Assembly: GCA_009840595.1 (NCBI GenBank)
Contig: VXNK01000054.1
Span: forward strand, 1 to 49,463
Direction of reading: 5' to 3'
DNA from: Rhodospirillaceae bacterium
Lineage (GTDB): Bacteria > Pseudomonadota > Alphaproteobacteria > Bin65
DNA length: 49,463 nucleotides
Positions 14,671-23,346 of the stretch are shown here, piece by piece (within the stretch, counting starts at the first letter, position 1; every line of letters begins with the position of its first letter). A program made the position numbers and the translations under genes. Below the pieces are notes generated by a model that worked only from the letters and a program-made list of their open reading frames with translations, did not search any database and was not told the origin of the DNA.

Positions 14671-16338
14671 TTACCGGATCGCGAAGCCCTCGTAGCCTGC
14701 GGCGGCGATTTCGGCGCAGCGGGCGGCGTAGGCGGGGTAGCCGCCGATATAGGGCATGAAGACTCGCGGCTTGCCGGGGATGTTGGCGCCGACATACCAG
14801 GACGAGCAGGTCGAGCGCAGGGAGGCGTCGGCCAGTTCGTTGACATGGCCGACCCAGGCGTCCTGGGCGGCGCGCTCGGCCTCGATGACGCCGGCGCCGC
14901 GCTCGCGCAGGGCTTCGATGCAGTCCGAGACCCATTCGACATGCTGCTCGATCGACGGCATCATGTTGGTCAGCACCGAGGGGCTGCCCGGCCCGGTGAT
15001 GGTGAACAGGTTCGGGAAGCCGGCGACCGCCAGGCCGAGATAGCTGCGCGGGCCGGCCTCCCAGGCCTCGCGCAGGGCCAGGCCGCCGCGGCCGCGGATG
15101 TCGATGCGCTTGAGCGTGCCGGTCATGGCGTCGAAGCCGGTGGCGAAGACGATGGCGTCGGCTTCGATCTCCTCGCCGCCGTTCGCTTCATCCCCGACCG
15201 CTACGCCGGCTTCGGTGATCGCCCGGATCGGCCGCTCGACGATGTCGATCAGGCGCACGTTGGGGCGGTTGTAGGTCTCGAAATAGCCGGTATCGACGCA
15301 CAGCCGCTTGCAGCCGATCACGTTGGTCGGCATCAGCTTGCGCGCGGTCTCGGGGTCGCGAACGGTTTCGCGGATCTTGGCGCGCACGAAGTCCGCAGCG
15401 GTCTCGTTGGCCGCCGCGTCGTACAGCAGGTCTTCGTAGCTCGCCATGAAGGTGAGCCCGCCGGTCTCCCAGCGCCGCTCGAATTCCGCCGTCCGCGCCT
15501 CCGGGCTGTCGGCGAGCGCGGACGGCCGGGGCAGGTCGACCAGGAAGCAGCCGAAGCGCGTCTTGGCCTCCTCGCGCAGCGCCCGGTAGTCGGCCTTGAC
15601 CGCGGCGACCTCGGCCGCGCCGAGCGGGCGGTTCTGCGCCGGCACGGAATAGTTCGCCGTGCGCTGGAACACGGTGAGCTGCGCGGCCTGTTCGGCGATC
15701 GCCGGGATCGACTGGATGGCCGAGGAGCCGGTGCCGATCACGGCGACGCGCAGGCCGGTGAAATCGACCTCTTCATGGGGCCAGCGGCCGGTGTGGTAGG
15801 TCGCGCCGCGGAAGCTGTCGCGGCCGGGGATGTCGGGCAGGTTGGCGGTCGAGAGGCAGCCGGTCGCCATGATGCAGAAGCGCGCCGTGACCCATTCCGG
15901 CGCGCCGCCCGCCGGCTCCAGTCGGACCCGCCACAGGCCGGCGGCCTCGTCCCAGTGCGCCGCCGCAACGCGGGTGTCGAAGCGCATGTCCGGCCACAGG
16001 GCGAAACGGTCGGCGACATGGTTGGCGTAGCGCAGGATCTCCGGCTGGACGGCGTAGCGCTCGGTCCACTCCCACTCCTGCTGGAGGGCCTCGTCGAACT
16101 GGTAGGAGTAGGACATGCTCTCGACGTCGCAGCGCGCGCCGGGATAGCGGTTCCAGTACCAGGTGCCGCCGACTCCGCCGCCGGCCTCGTAGACCCGCGC
16201 CCGGAAGCCGGCGCCGCGCAGCCGGTGCAGCAGATACAGGCCGGCGAACCCGGCGCCGACGATCAGGGTATCGAGATCGGGGGCGGGGATGCCGGAGGCG
16301 CGGGGATCGGGCGCGGCGGCGGGAGCGGCGTCGTTCAT
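14671..16338 (-). CDS. Type I Baeyer-Villiger/flavin-containing monooxygenase
   Basis: A 555-residue FAD- and NADPH-dependent monooxygenase. Seen: FAD-binding GAGFAG at residues 28-33, GGTWYWNRYPGARCD at about 57-71, the Baeyer-Villiger fingerprint FRGATYHTGRWP at 176-187 (FxGxxxHxxxWP), NADP-binding GTGSSA at 202-207, and the late ATGFD motif. This fits the cyclohexanone-monooxygenase-like group that inserts oxygen next to ketones; the substrate is unknown. ATG 16338 is chosen; the frame upstream runs through a 14-bp repeat. The final 22 bp of the gene are duplicated exactly 1000 bp downstream at the end of the DUF2779 fragment. Confidence 0.92.
   Translation of the reverse strand: MNDAAPAAAPDPRASGIPAPDLDTLIVGAGFAGLYLLHRLRGAGFRARVYEAGGGVGGTWYWNRYPGARCDVESMSYSYQFDEALQQEWEWTERYAVQPEILRYANHVADRFALWPDMRFDTRVAAAHWDEAAGLWRVRLEPAGGAPEWVTARFCIMATGCLSTANLPDIPGRDSFRGATYHTGRWPHEEVDFTGLRVAVIGTGSSAIQSIPAIAEQAAQLTVFQRTANYSVPAQNRPLGAAEVAAVKADYRALREEAKTRFGCFLVDLPRPSALADSPEARTAEFERRWETGGLTFMASYEDLLYDAAANETAADFVRAKIRETVRDPETARKLMPTNVIGCKRLCVDTGYFETYNRPNVRLIDIVERPIRAITEAGVAVGDEANGGEEIEADAIVFATGFDAMTGTLKRIDIRGRGGLALREAWEAGPRSYLGLAVAGFPNLFTITGPGSPSVLTNMMPSIEQHVEWVSDCIEALRERGAGVIEAERAAQDAWVGHVNELADASLRSTCSSWYVGANIPGKPRVFMPYIGGYPAYAARCAEIAAAGYEGFAIR
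14672..14693. repeat. 22-bp exact repeat (partner at 13672-13693)
   Basis: TACCGGATCGCGAAGCCCTC followed by GT occurs at 13672-13693 and again here, exactly 1000 bp apart and in direct orientation. Both copies are the 3' end of a minus-strand reading frame (last seven codons encoding EGFAIR and the stop). Points to a recombination or copying event. Confidence 0.9.
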
Positions 16339-16370
16339 GGGGCGGCAGTCTCGCCGAACCGGGAGCCCGG

Positions 16371-16414
16371 TCAAGTCCTTGGGGTCAAGTCCTTGGGGGG
16401 TCAAGCCTTTGAGG
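16371..16414. repeat. ~14-bp tandem repeat, 3 units
   Basis: Units TCAAGTCCTTGGGG (16371-16384), the same with two extra G (16385-16400), and a diverged third copy TCAAGCCTTTGAGG (16401-16414). Non-coding, directly upstream of the monooxygenase start on the minus strand. Confidence 0.85.
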
Positions 16415-16456
16415 CGCCGGGCGGGCCTCCGCCGGGCCGGCCCGTATCTTCCGGCG

Positions 16457-16825
16457 TCAGGCGACCCGTTTGGTCGAGACGAAGGCGCGCCATTCGCACA
16501 GTTTGCCGCCGCGCATCTTCCAGTGCTCGCCGGCGATCTGGCGCGCCTTCGTGCCGTCGGGATTGTCCCAGCCCGCGGTCCACTCCACGGCGATCCAGTC
16601 GCCGCTCGCCGCGATCAGCGTCTTGTCGAGCTGCACGTTGCGGATCGAGGGATCGTAGAAGCGCTCGTGGAAGGCGCGCACCGCGTCGGCACCGCGCGCG
16701 ACCTCGCGGCCGTTCCAGACGATGACCGCATCGTCCGTATACAGCGCCATCGTCGCCTCGATATCGCGCCGGCGGTACACCGCCTCCGCTTGGCGCACGA
16801 TCTGTTCGGCTTCGGCCTGGTTCAC
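16457..16825 (-). CDS. SnoaL-like / NTF2-fold small protein
   Basis: A 122-residue protein of the NTF2-like (SnoaL) superfamily. Seen: an N-terminal helix pair EAEQIVRQAEAVYRRRD, then the typical MALYTDDAVIVWNGREVARGADAVRAFHERF block and strands IAVEWTAGWDNPDG and GEHWKMRGGKLCEWRAFVS. Such proteins may be small isomerases, hydrolases or binding folds; no conserved catalytic set allows a reaction to be named. It lies 39 bp downstream of korB in the same direction and may be a passenger of that transcript or of the monooxygenase group. Confidence 0.8.
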   Translation of the reverse strand: MNQAEAEQIVRQAEAVYRRRDIEATMALYTDDAVIVWNGREVARGADAVRAFHERFYDPSIRNVQLDKTLIAASGDWIAVEWTAGWDNPDGTKARQIAGEHWKMRGGKLCEWRAFVSTKRVA

Positions 16826-16864
16826 TGTTTCCGCCTTTCCCGAATTGCGCCTGCCGGCGGCACG

Positions 16865-17896
16865 CTACGCCGCGACCTCCCAGGTCGCGCCGCGGTGCAG
16901 CAGGGCGTTCATGTCGCCCTTGGTCGGCGCCTTGTCGGCGATCGCGCGGTTCTGGCTGAGGACGGCCTGTTCGTAGCTCTGCTCGGCCGGGCTGCAATAG
17001 AGCACGCCGATGGCGACCGGGAAGTCCGGCGGCTTCAGGCGGGCGAGCGCACCGCCGATCGTCCGGTTGGTCTCGTCGTGGACGATGATGTCCTCTTCGC
17101 GCACGCCGTCGTCGCCCAGGGTCACGACCTCCAGTTCGAGCGTATGGCGGTTCATGCGCAGGCCCTTTTCCCGGTCCTTGCCGAACAGCAGCGGCTTGCC
17201 GTGCTCGGCCTCGAGCTGCATGTCGGCCTTCACCTCCTTCTCGGTGAAATGCTCGAACACGCCGTCATTGTAGACGATGCAGTTCTGGATGATCTCGACG
17301 AAGGAACAGCCCTTGTGGGCGTGGGCGCGGGCGAGCAGGCCGGGCAGATGGTCCTGCCGCCGGTCGATGCCGCGGGCGACGAAGCGGGCGTTGACGCCGA
17401 GGGCGAAACTCAGCGCGTCGACCGGCGAATCGAGCGAGCCGTGGGGCGTCGAGGGCGAGCGGGTACCGGGCCGCGAGGTCGGCGAATACTGGCCCTTGGT
17501 CAGGCCGTAGATCTCGTTGTTGAACAGCAGGTAACTGATATCGACGTTGCGGCGGACGGCGTGCAGCGTGTGGTTGCCGCCGATCGACAGCCCGTCGCCG
17601 TCACCGCCGACCACCCAGACGTCGAGGTCCGGGTTGGCCAGCTTGATCCCGGTGGCGAAGCTCGGCGCCCTTCCGTGGATCGTGTGGAAACCGTAGGTCT
17701 CCATGTAATAGGGAAAGCGCGCGGCGCAGCCGATGCCGGAGACGAACACGGTGTTCGCCGGGTCGGCGCCGATATCGGCCATCGCCTTCTGCACGGCCTT
17801 CAGGATGGCATAGTCGCCGCAGCCGGGGCACCAGCGCACCTCCTGGTCTGTGGCGTAGTCCTTGGGGGACAGGCCCGAAGGGGTCTGTATATTCAT
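16865..17896 (-). CDS. korB: 2-oxoacid:ferredoxin oxidoreductase, beta subunit
   Basis: A 343-residue beta subunit of a CoA-dependent 2-oxoacid (likely 2-oxoglutarate):ferredoxin oxidoreductase. Seen: WCPGCGDYAILKAVQKA at residues 22-38, the thiamine diphosphate motif GGDGDGLSIGGNHTLHA (about 117-133) with a following NN pair, and the C-terminal IGVLYCSPAEQSYEQAV. ATG 17896 has GGAGA upstream and starts 19 bp after the alpha gene, so the two form one operon. The enzyme makes succinyl-CoA and reduced ferredoxin (or the reverse) in the cytosol. Substrate preference for 2-oxoglutarate is inferred from the KorAB-like architecture. Confidence 0.92.
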   Translation of the reverse strand: MNIQTPSGLSPKDYATDQEVRWCPGCGDYAILKAVQKAMADIGADPANTVFVSGIGCAARFPYYMETYGFHTIHGRAPSFATGIKLANPDLDVWVVGGDGDGLSIGGNHTLHAVRRNVDISYLLFNNEIYGLTKGQYSPTSRPGTRSPSTPHGSLDSPVDALSFALGVNARFVARGIDRRQDHLPGLLARAHAHKGCSFVEIIQNCIVYNDGVFEHFTEKEVKADMQLEAEHGKPLLFGKDREKGLRMNRHTLELEVVTLGDDGVREEDIIVHDETNRTIGGALARLKPPDFPVAIGVLYCSPAEQSYEQAVLSQNRAIADKAPTKGDMNALLHRGATWEVAA

Positions 17897-17915
17897 CGCT
17901 CGGTCTCCGCCGGCC

Positions 17916-19772
17916 CTAGAGCCAGGCTTCCAGCGCTTCTTCGATTTCGACGATGCGGAACGGTTTGCCGTTCACCTTGTTCACCGGTTTGGCGTCGATG
18001 AGAAATTCGGCGCGCAGGACCGTCGCCAGCTGGCCGGTGTTCATCTCCGGCACGACGACCGTTTCGTAGCTGTTCAGCAGGTCGCCCAGATTGCGCGGCA
18101 TCGGCCAGATGTGGCGGATGTGGATGTGGGACACGTCGTGGCCGCGGGCGCGCATGTTGGAGACGGCCCGGCCGATCGGCCCGTGGGTCGAGCCCCACCC
18201 GACGACGGCGACCTTGCCGCCTTCCTGCCCCTGATCGACCGCCTGGTCCGGAATGTCCCTGGCGATGCCGAGGATCTTGTTCCGGCGGTTGTCGGTCATC
18301 TTCTGGTGGTTGTCGGCATCGTAGGAAATGTCGCCGGTCAGATGATGCTTCTCGATGCCGCCGATCCGGTGCAGCAGGCCGGGCGTGCCGGGCTTGACCC
18401 AGTCGCGCGCCAGGGTTTCGGGATCGCGGGCGTAGACCTGGTAGCCGTCAGGATCGGTGCGGAAGGCGACCGGGAAGGGTTCGTGGTCCTCGAAATCCGG
18501 AATCGGCCACGGTTCGGCGGCGTTGGCGATATAGCCGTCGGTCAGGAACATCACCGGCGTCATGTATTTGACCGCCAGGCGGCAGGCCTCGATGGCCGCG
18601 AAATAGGCGTCGCCCGGCGAATGGCAGGCGACCACGGCGAGCGGCGAATCGGCGTTGCGGCCGTAGACCGCCTGGTAGAGGTCCGACTGTTCGGTCTTGG
18701 TCGGCAGGCCGGTCGAGGGGCCGCCGCGCTGGGAATTGACGATGACGAGCGGCAGTTCGGTGGCGACCGCCAGGCCGATGGCCTCGGTCTTGAGCGCGAT
18801 GCCGGGCCCGGAGCTGGAGGTGACGCCGAGCGCGCCGGCATAGGAGCCGCCGATCGCCGCGCACACCGCCGCGATCTCGTCTTCGGCCTGGAAGGTCGTG
18901 ACGCCGTAGTCCTTGAGCGGCGCCAGCAGGTGCAGCAGGGCCGAGGCCGGCGTGATCGGATAACCGGTGAACAGCAGGGGCAACCCGGCCAGCCGGGCGC
19001 CGGCGACCAGGCCCATGGCCACGCCCTCCCCGCCGGTCAGCGCCCGGTAGGTGCCCGGCGCGATATCCGCCGGCGGCACCACGAATGCGCGGAACTCGCG
19101 CGCCATGTCGGCGGTTTCGCCGAAAGCGTGCCCGGCGTTGAGGGCGGCGATGTTCGCGTCGGCGATATCCGGCTTGCTGGCGAATTTCTGCTTCAGCCAG
19201 TCTTCGTTGATCGTCCGGTCGCGGCCGAACAGCCAGTCGACCAGGCCCAGCGCCCACATGTTCTTACAGCGCTGCGCATCCTTGTTGCCGAGGCCAAAGG
19301 GCTTCACCGCCTCGACCGTCATGCGGGTCATGTCAACCTCGAGCTTGCGGTAGCCCTCGAGAGAGCCGTCCTCCAGCGGATTGGCGGCAAAGCCCGCCTT
19401 GCTCAGGTTGCGCGCCGTAAAGGCGCCGGTATCGACAATGATCAGACCGCCCTTGCGCAGGTCGGCGAGGTTCGTCTTGAGCGCCGCCGGGTTCATGGCA
19501 ACCAGCACGTCGACCGCATCGCCCGAGGTCCGGATCGTGCGCGAGCCGAAATGAATCTGGAAGGCCGAGACGCCGAACGTCGTTCCGGCCGGCGCGCGGA
19601 TCTCGGCCGGAAAGTCCGGGAACGTCGCCAGATCGTTCCGCGCCATGGCGGTGGCCTGGGTGAACTGGGTGCCGGTGAGCTGCATGCCGTCGCCGGAATC
19701 GCCGGCGAAGCGCACGACGGCGCTTTCCAGTTCGTTGCCGGATTCGTCGAGTAAGACCGAGCCGCCTTCCAT
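17916..19772 (-). CDS. korA: 2-oxoacid:ferredoxin oxidoreductase, alpha subunit (gamma-alpha fusion)
   Basis: A 618-residue subunit in which a gamma domain (residues about 15-190; VVRFAGDSGDGMQLTGTQF) is fused ahead of the pyrimidine-binding alpha domain (about 215-400; GEGVAMGLVAGARLAGLPLLFTGYPITPAS and EDEIAAVCAAIGGSYAGA). This is the KorA layout known from actinobacteria and many alphaproteobacteria, which works with KorB alone. ATG 19772 is chosen because AAGGAG sits 8 bp upstream. Ferredoxin-NADP reductase is encoded next upstream in the same direction, which suggests coupling of ferredoxin and NADPH pools. Frame and composition are regular. Confidence 0.93.
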   Translation of the reverse strand: MEGGSVLLDESGNELESAVVRFAGDSGDGMQLTGTQFTQATAMARNDLATFPDFPAEIRAPAGTTFGVSAFQIHFGSRTIRTSGDAVDVLVAMNPAALKTNLADLRKGGLIIVDTGAFTARNLSKAGFAANPLEDGSLEGYRKLEVDMTRMTVEAVKPFGLGNKDAQRCKNMWALGLVDWLFGRDRTINEDWLKQKFASKPDIADANIAALNAGHAFGETADMAREFRAFVVPPADIAPGTYRALTGGEGVAMGLVAGARLAGLPLLFTGYPITPASALLHLLAPLKDYGVTTFQAEDEIAAVCAAIGGSYAGALGVTSSSGPGIALKTEAIGLAVATELPLVIVNSQRGGPSTGLPTKTEQSDLYQAVYGRNADSPLAVVACHSPGDAYFAAIEACRLAVKYMTPVMFLTDGYIANAAEPWPIPDFEDHEPFPVAFRTDPDGYQVYARDPETLARDWVKPGTPGLLHRIGGIEKHHLTGDISYDADNHQKMTDNRRNKILGIARDIPDQAVDQGQEGGKVAVVGWGSTHGPIGRAVSNMRARGHDVSHIHIRHIWPMPRNLGDLLNSYETVVVPEMNTGQLATVLRAEFLIDAKPVNKVNGKPFRIVEIEEALEAWL

Positions 19773-19948
19773 CGGCGCTCTCCTTCCGCTCCGCCGGCGG
19801 GCCGGCCCCGTGTCCGATACCGCCGGCGCGCCCTGCAAGTCTCCGCGCCCCAAGCTTATACCGGGACGCTCGCAATCGTTCTAGGCCCGAACTATCAGCA
19901 ATTCGAATATTTTAGACCTAAAGCAATTTCGGGGCGCCCGGCCGCCGG

Positions 19949-21259
19949 TCAGTCCAGCACCGCCAGCATTTCGTCGACCCGGCCGAACTTGCGGCGCGGC
20001 GCCGGCGGCGTCGCAGCCGCTTCCTCCGCCGCCTCGATCCGTTTCCAGTCGTCGAACGGCACACCGCGGATATTGTGGGCTTGCAAGTGTTTTTCCAGTG
20101 CGGCGCGGCCGGGCGCGCCGGCGCCGGCGCCGCAATCCTCGACAATCTGCGCCGCGGCAGCCGCGCCGTCCGGCTTGTTCGAGCCGATCACGCCCGACGG
20201 GCCGCGCTTGATCCAGCCGACGGCGTAGAGGCCGGGTTCGATCCGGCCGTCGCTGTTGCGGCTCCGACCGCCCTCGAACGGCACGCCGTCGACCGGCTCG
20301 GAATAGTAGCCGATCGCCGGGATCACCAGCCCGCAGGGGATGTCGAAGGTTTCGCCGGTGCCGACCGCGCGGTCGCTCTCGATCCGCGTCCGCTCCATCC
20401 GGATGCCCTCGACCCGTTCGCCGCCCAGGATCTCGACCGGGCTGGCGCAGAAGCGGAAATGCACCCGCTTGGCCCGGCTGCCGGCTTCCATGGTTGTGAA
20501 ATCGCGCAAGGTCGCCAGGTTGCGCCTTGTCATGCGCAGGTCGCGGTCGCTCATCGTGGAGGCGGTGTCGTCCGGTACGTCGTCCGGCACTTCGGCCGGG
20601 TCGAGGACCGGTGCGCTGTCCTCGAGTTGGCCCATCTCGCGCAGCTCGACATTGCTGAACTTGGCGTGGTGCGCGGCGCGCCGGCCGAACATGTAGACAT
20701 CGCGGACCGGCGCGGCGTGGATCGCCGCGGCCGCGTAGTCGGTCAGGTCGGTCGCCGCCATTTCGGCCGGCGTCTTGGTCAGCACCCGGGCGACGTCGAC
20801 GGCGACGTTGCCGACGCCGATCACCGCGACCGCTTCGGTATCGAGCGGCGGATCGAGATCGCGGAAATCCGGATGGCCGTTGTACCAGCCGACGAAGGCG
20901 GCGACCCCGAGCACGCCTTTCTTGTCGTCGCCGGGGATGCCGAGGCTGCGGTCGATGGCGGCGCCGGTCGCAAGCACGACGGCATCGTACATGCCGCGCA
21001 GCGCATCGAGGCCGATGTCTTCGCCCAGGGTCACGTTGCCGAAATAGCGGACCCGCGGGTCGCGCGCCGTCTTCTCGTAGGACCGCGCAACATTCTTGGT
21101 CTTGGCATGGTCCGGCGCGACGCCGCCGCGGATCAGCCCGTAGGGGGTCGGCAGCCGCTCGACAATGTCGATCTCGACATCGTCCACCGAGCGCAGCAGG
21201 GATTCGGCCGTGTAAAATCCGCTCGGCCCGGAGCCGACGATCGCGACGCGGAGCGTCAT
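19949..21259 (-). CDS. fprA: Ferredoxin-NADP(+) reductase, FprA/adrenodoxin reductase type
   Basis: A 436-residue FAD enzyme that exchanges electrons between NADPH and ferredoxin or flavodoxin. Seen: FAD motif GSGPSGFYTAE at residues 8-18, the family block ERLPTPYGLIRGGVAPDHAKTKNV at about 34-57, NADP-binding GVGNVAVDVARVL at about 148-160, GRRAAHHAKFSNVELREMG, and near the end GWIKRGPSGVIGSNKPD. These fit the mycobacterial FprA/mitochondrial adrenodoxin reductase branch. It lies between korA and the usg-box cluster, all on the minus strand, so it could serve KorAB or the BoxB oxygenase, whose usual reductase BoxA is absent. Confidence 0.93.
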   Translation of the reverse strand: MTLRVAIVGSGPSGFYTAESLLRSVDDVEIDIVERLPTPYGLIRGGVAPDHAKTKNVARSYEKTARDPRVRYFGNVTLGEDIGLDALRGMYDAVVLATGAAIDRSLGIPGDDKKGVLGVAAFVGWYNGHPDFRDLDPPLDTEAVAVIGVGNVAVDVARVLTKTPAEMAATDLTDYAAAAIHAAPVRDVYMFGRRAAHHAKFSNVELREMGQLEDSAPVLDPAEVPDDVPDDTASTMSDRDLRMTRRNLATLRDFTTMEAGSRAKRVHFRFCASPVEILGGERVEGIRMERTRIESDRAVGTGETFDIPCGLVIPAIGYYSEPVDGVPFEGGRSRNSDGRIEPGLYAVGWIKRGPSGVIGSNKPDGAAAAAQIVEDCGAGAGAPGRAALEKHLQAHNIRGVPFDDWKRIEAAEEAAATPPAPRRKFGRVDEMLAVLD

Positions 21260-21362
21260 ACCGTTTATCGCTATCGATTTCCCTCAGGCGCCGGATGGCG
21301 CACGGCGGGCAAGCTAGTGCGTGTACGCCGTTGTTGAAAGACCTTTTATCCGCCCGAAAGGG

Positions 21363-21662
21363 TCAGTTGAGGCGGAGCACCCCGTCGACGAAGCGGAACT
21401 CGGCGGGCCGGACCAGCTGGCGCGACGCCACGCGCACGATATGGAGCGCGCCCTCCAGATTCTCTTCCCAGAAGCACAGGAACTCCCGCAGCTTGGGAAA
21501 GCGCGGCGCGACATCCAGGCTCTGCCAGACATAGGTCTGCAACAGGGCCGGGTGGTCGGGCAGGCGGTAGATGATCTCGGCCGTGGTCAGCCGGTGGCCC
21601 TGCAGCTGCCGCAGCAGGCCCGGCGCGGCCGGCGGCCTGCGCGATCCCAGGTTCGTGCCCAT
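21363..21662 (-). CDS. usg: Usg-family small protein
   Basis: A 99-residue protein of the Usg family (named from genes beside trp or tRNA-modifying loci in alphaproteobacteria). Seen: the core LQGHRLTTAEIIYRLPDHPALLQTYVWQSLDVAPRFPKLREFLCFWEENLEG followed by VRVASRQLVRPAEFR, which covers the whole family domain. Function is unknown; the family is nearly confined to alphaproteobacteria, so it supports the taxonomic placement. ATG 21662 starts about 100 bp beyond the box-cluster terminator, so it is likely a separate unit. Confidence 0.85.
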   Translation of the reverse strand: MGTNLGSRRPPAAPGLLRQLQGHRLTTAEIIYRLPDHPALLQTYVWQSLDVAPRFPKLREFLCFWEENLEGALHIVRVASRQLVRPAEFRFVDGVLRLN

Positions 21663-21774
21663 GCCGTCCTCCCCGCTTGCCGTGACCGGAGACGACCTTA
21701 ACAGACGGGCATTAAATCAACAATATCAATGATTTAGCAGCCTTCGAATCGGAGTGCTGACAATGCCGTGCAAC

Positions 21775-21807
21775 AAAAAGGGGCCCGGACTTTCGTCCGA
21801 GCCCCCC
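21775..21807 (-). terminator. Rho-independent terminator of the box genes
   Basis: On the minus strand, 23 bp after the boxB stop, GGGGCTCGGAC-GAAA-GTCCGGGCCCC forms an 11-bp stem (one G-U pair) with a GAAA tetraloop, followed at once by TTTTT. This is a textbook intrinsic terminator and ends the boxR-boxC-boxB transcript before usg. Confidence 0.92.
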
Positions 21808-21829
21808 TATTCCTGCCGCTGGCCGCGGT

Positions 21830-23257
21830 TTACAGCCTGACATATTCGTAATCGACCGGGTTGTTGTTGATGCCGCGGTCGGGCGGGGCGATCCAGCCGG
21901 CCATCTTGCCCGGCGCGGTCACCTGCTTCATCAGGCTCTTGATGTGGGCCCGGTCGGCTTCCGACGGGATCCAGCCGTTTATCCGGCTCTCGTAGACCTC
22001 TTTCGAGACCGGCGTGCCGTCGGGCGCGAAATGGAAGCCGGCGAAGGGGCCGACCGTCCGGCGGAAGCGGTCCGACGGCAGGCTGATCTCGAAATCGACT
22101 CCGGCCTTCCGGATCATCCGGTTCCAGCGCGTGACGCCGATATCGCAGTCCTTCGAATAGCCCTTGCGGGCGACCAGGTTCATGGCGTTGCGCGTCGGTA
22201 TCTCGACCTCCTGTACGCCGGCGCCGTCTTCGGTCGGCTCCTCGATGCTGTAGGCCGTGTCCGCCTCGATGTGATCCTCGAACCGGTCCTCGTCCGGCCG
22301 GCCCTTCAGGCCGTTGGCGAAATAGGCCGCGGCGTTGGTCGAGCGGTCGGCGCCGAACAGGTCGAGGGAGGAGGAGTACCAGAAGTTGATGTATTTCTGG
22401 ACGAGCCCCAGATCGATCGCGCCGTGGTCGCGGATGCGTTGGGGATCGTCTGTGTTCAGCTCCTGCATGACCTCCAGCGCCCGCCGGATGACCCGGCCGA
22501 GCCCGGTCTCGCCGACGAACATGTGGTGGGCTTCCTCGGTCAGCATGAAGCGGCAGGTGCGCGACAGCGGGTCGAAAGCGCTCTCGGCCAGCATCTTGAG
22601 CTGGAACTTGCCGTCCCGGTCGGTGAAATAGGTGAAGCTGAAGAACGACATCCAGTCGTCGATCGGCTCGTTGAAGGTGGTCAGGATGCGCGGGTTGTTG
22701 ATGTCGCCGGAATGGCGCTCCAGCAGGTCCTCGGCCTCCTCGCGGCCGTCGCGGCCGAAATGGGCGTGCAGCAGGTAGACCATGGCCCACAGGTGCCGGC
22801 CTTCCTCGACATTGACCTGGAACAGGTTGCGCATGTCGTAGAGCGACGGGCAGGTGTAGGCGAGCATGCGCTGCTGCTCGACCGAGGCCGGCTCGGTATC
22901 GCCCTGGGTCACGATCAGGCGGCGCAGGTCCGAGCGGAACTCGCCGGGCACCTGCTGCCACACCGGCTGGCCGAAATTGTCGCCGAAGCCGATGGTGCGG
23001 TCCTCCGTCTTGTCGGCGAGGAAGATGCCCCAGCGGTAGTCCGGCATCTTCACATGGCCATAGGTGGCCCAGCCCTTGGCGTCGACCGAGGTCGCCGTGC
23101 GCAGGTAGACGTCCCGCGCCTGGAAGTCGCCGTCCGGGCCCATCTCGCCCCACCAGTTCAGGAAGGCGGGCTGCCAGCGCTCCAGCGCGCGCTGGAGCTG
23201 GCGGTCGGCGCTGAGATCGACGTTGTTGGGGATTTTCTCGGCGTAGTTGATCGACAT
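21830..23257 (-). CDS. boxB: Benzoyl-CoA 2,3-epoxidase, oxygenase subunit BoxB
   Basis: A 475-residue diiron oxygenase that converts benzoyl-CoA to its 2,3-epoxide in the aerobic box pathway. Seen: the ligand set known from Azoarcus BoxB is intact with a +2 offset: Glu122, Glu152 and His155 (NVEEGRH), Asp213 (FTDRDG), Glu242 and His245 (TEEAHH). N-terminus MSINYAEKIPNNVDL and C-terminus DRGINNNPVDYEYVRL are family hallmarks. GAGGA precedes ATG 23257. It lies 89 bp downstream of boxC. BoxB needs electrons from the NADPH-dependent reductase BoxA, which is not encoded in the window. Confidence 0.97.
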   Translation of the reverse strand: MSINYAEKIPNNVDLSADRQLQRALERWQPAFLNWWGEMGPDGDFQARDVYLRTATSVDAKGWATYGHVKMPDYRWGIFLADKTEDRTIGFGDNFGQPVWQQVPGEFRSDLRRLIVTQGDTEPASVEQQRMLAYTCPSLYDMRNLFQVNVEEGRHLWAMVYLLHAHFGRDGREEAEDLLERHSGDINNPRILTTFNEPIDDWMSFFSFTYFTDRDGKFQLKMLAESAFDPLSRTCRFMLTEEAHHMFVGETGLGRVIRRALEVMQELNTDDPQRIRDHGAIDLGLVQKYINFWYSSSLDLFGADRSTNAAAYFANGLKGRPDEDRFEDHIEADTAYSIEEPTEDGAGVQEVEIPTRNAMNLVARKGYSKDCDIGVTRWNRMIRKAGVDFEISLPSDRFRRTVGPFAGFHFAPDGTPVSKEVYESRINGWIPSEADRAHIKSLMKQVTAPGKMAGWIAPPDRGINNNPVDYEYVRL

Positions 23258-23346
23258 GAAAGCGGTCCTCGGGTCTGGGTTTCCGGTATCGGGCGGCGCA
23301 TCGGGCAGGGTGCCAGGCAGCGCGCCGTTCAGGGCGATCGGCGGCG

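Noticed and set aside
16865-19772. Pyruvate:ferredoxin or indolepyruvate:ferredoxin oxidoreductase
   Set aside because: The two-subunit gamma-alpha plus beta layout without ferredoxin domains fits KorAB better, though substrate is not proven.
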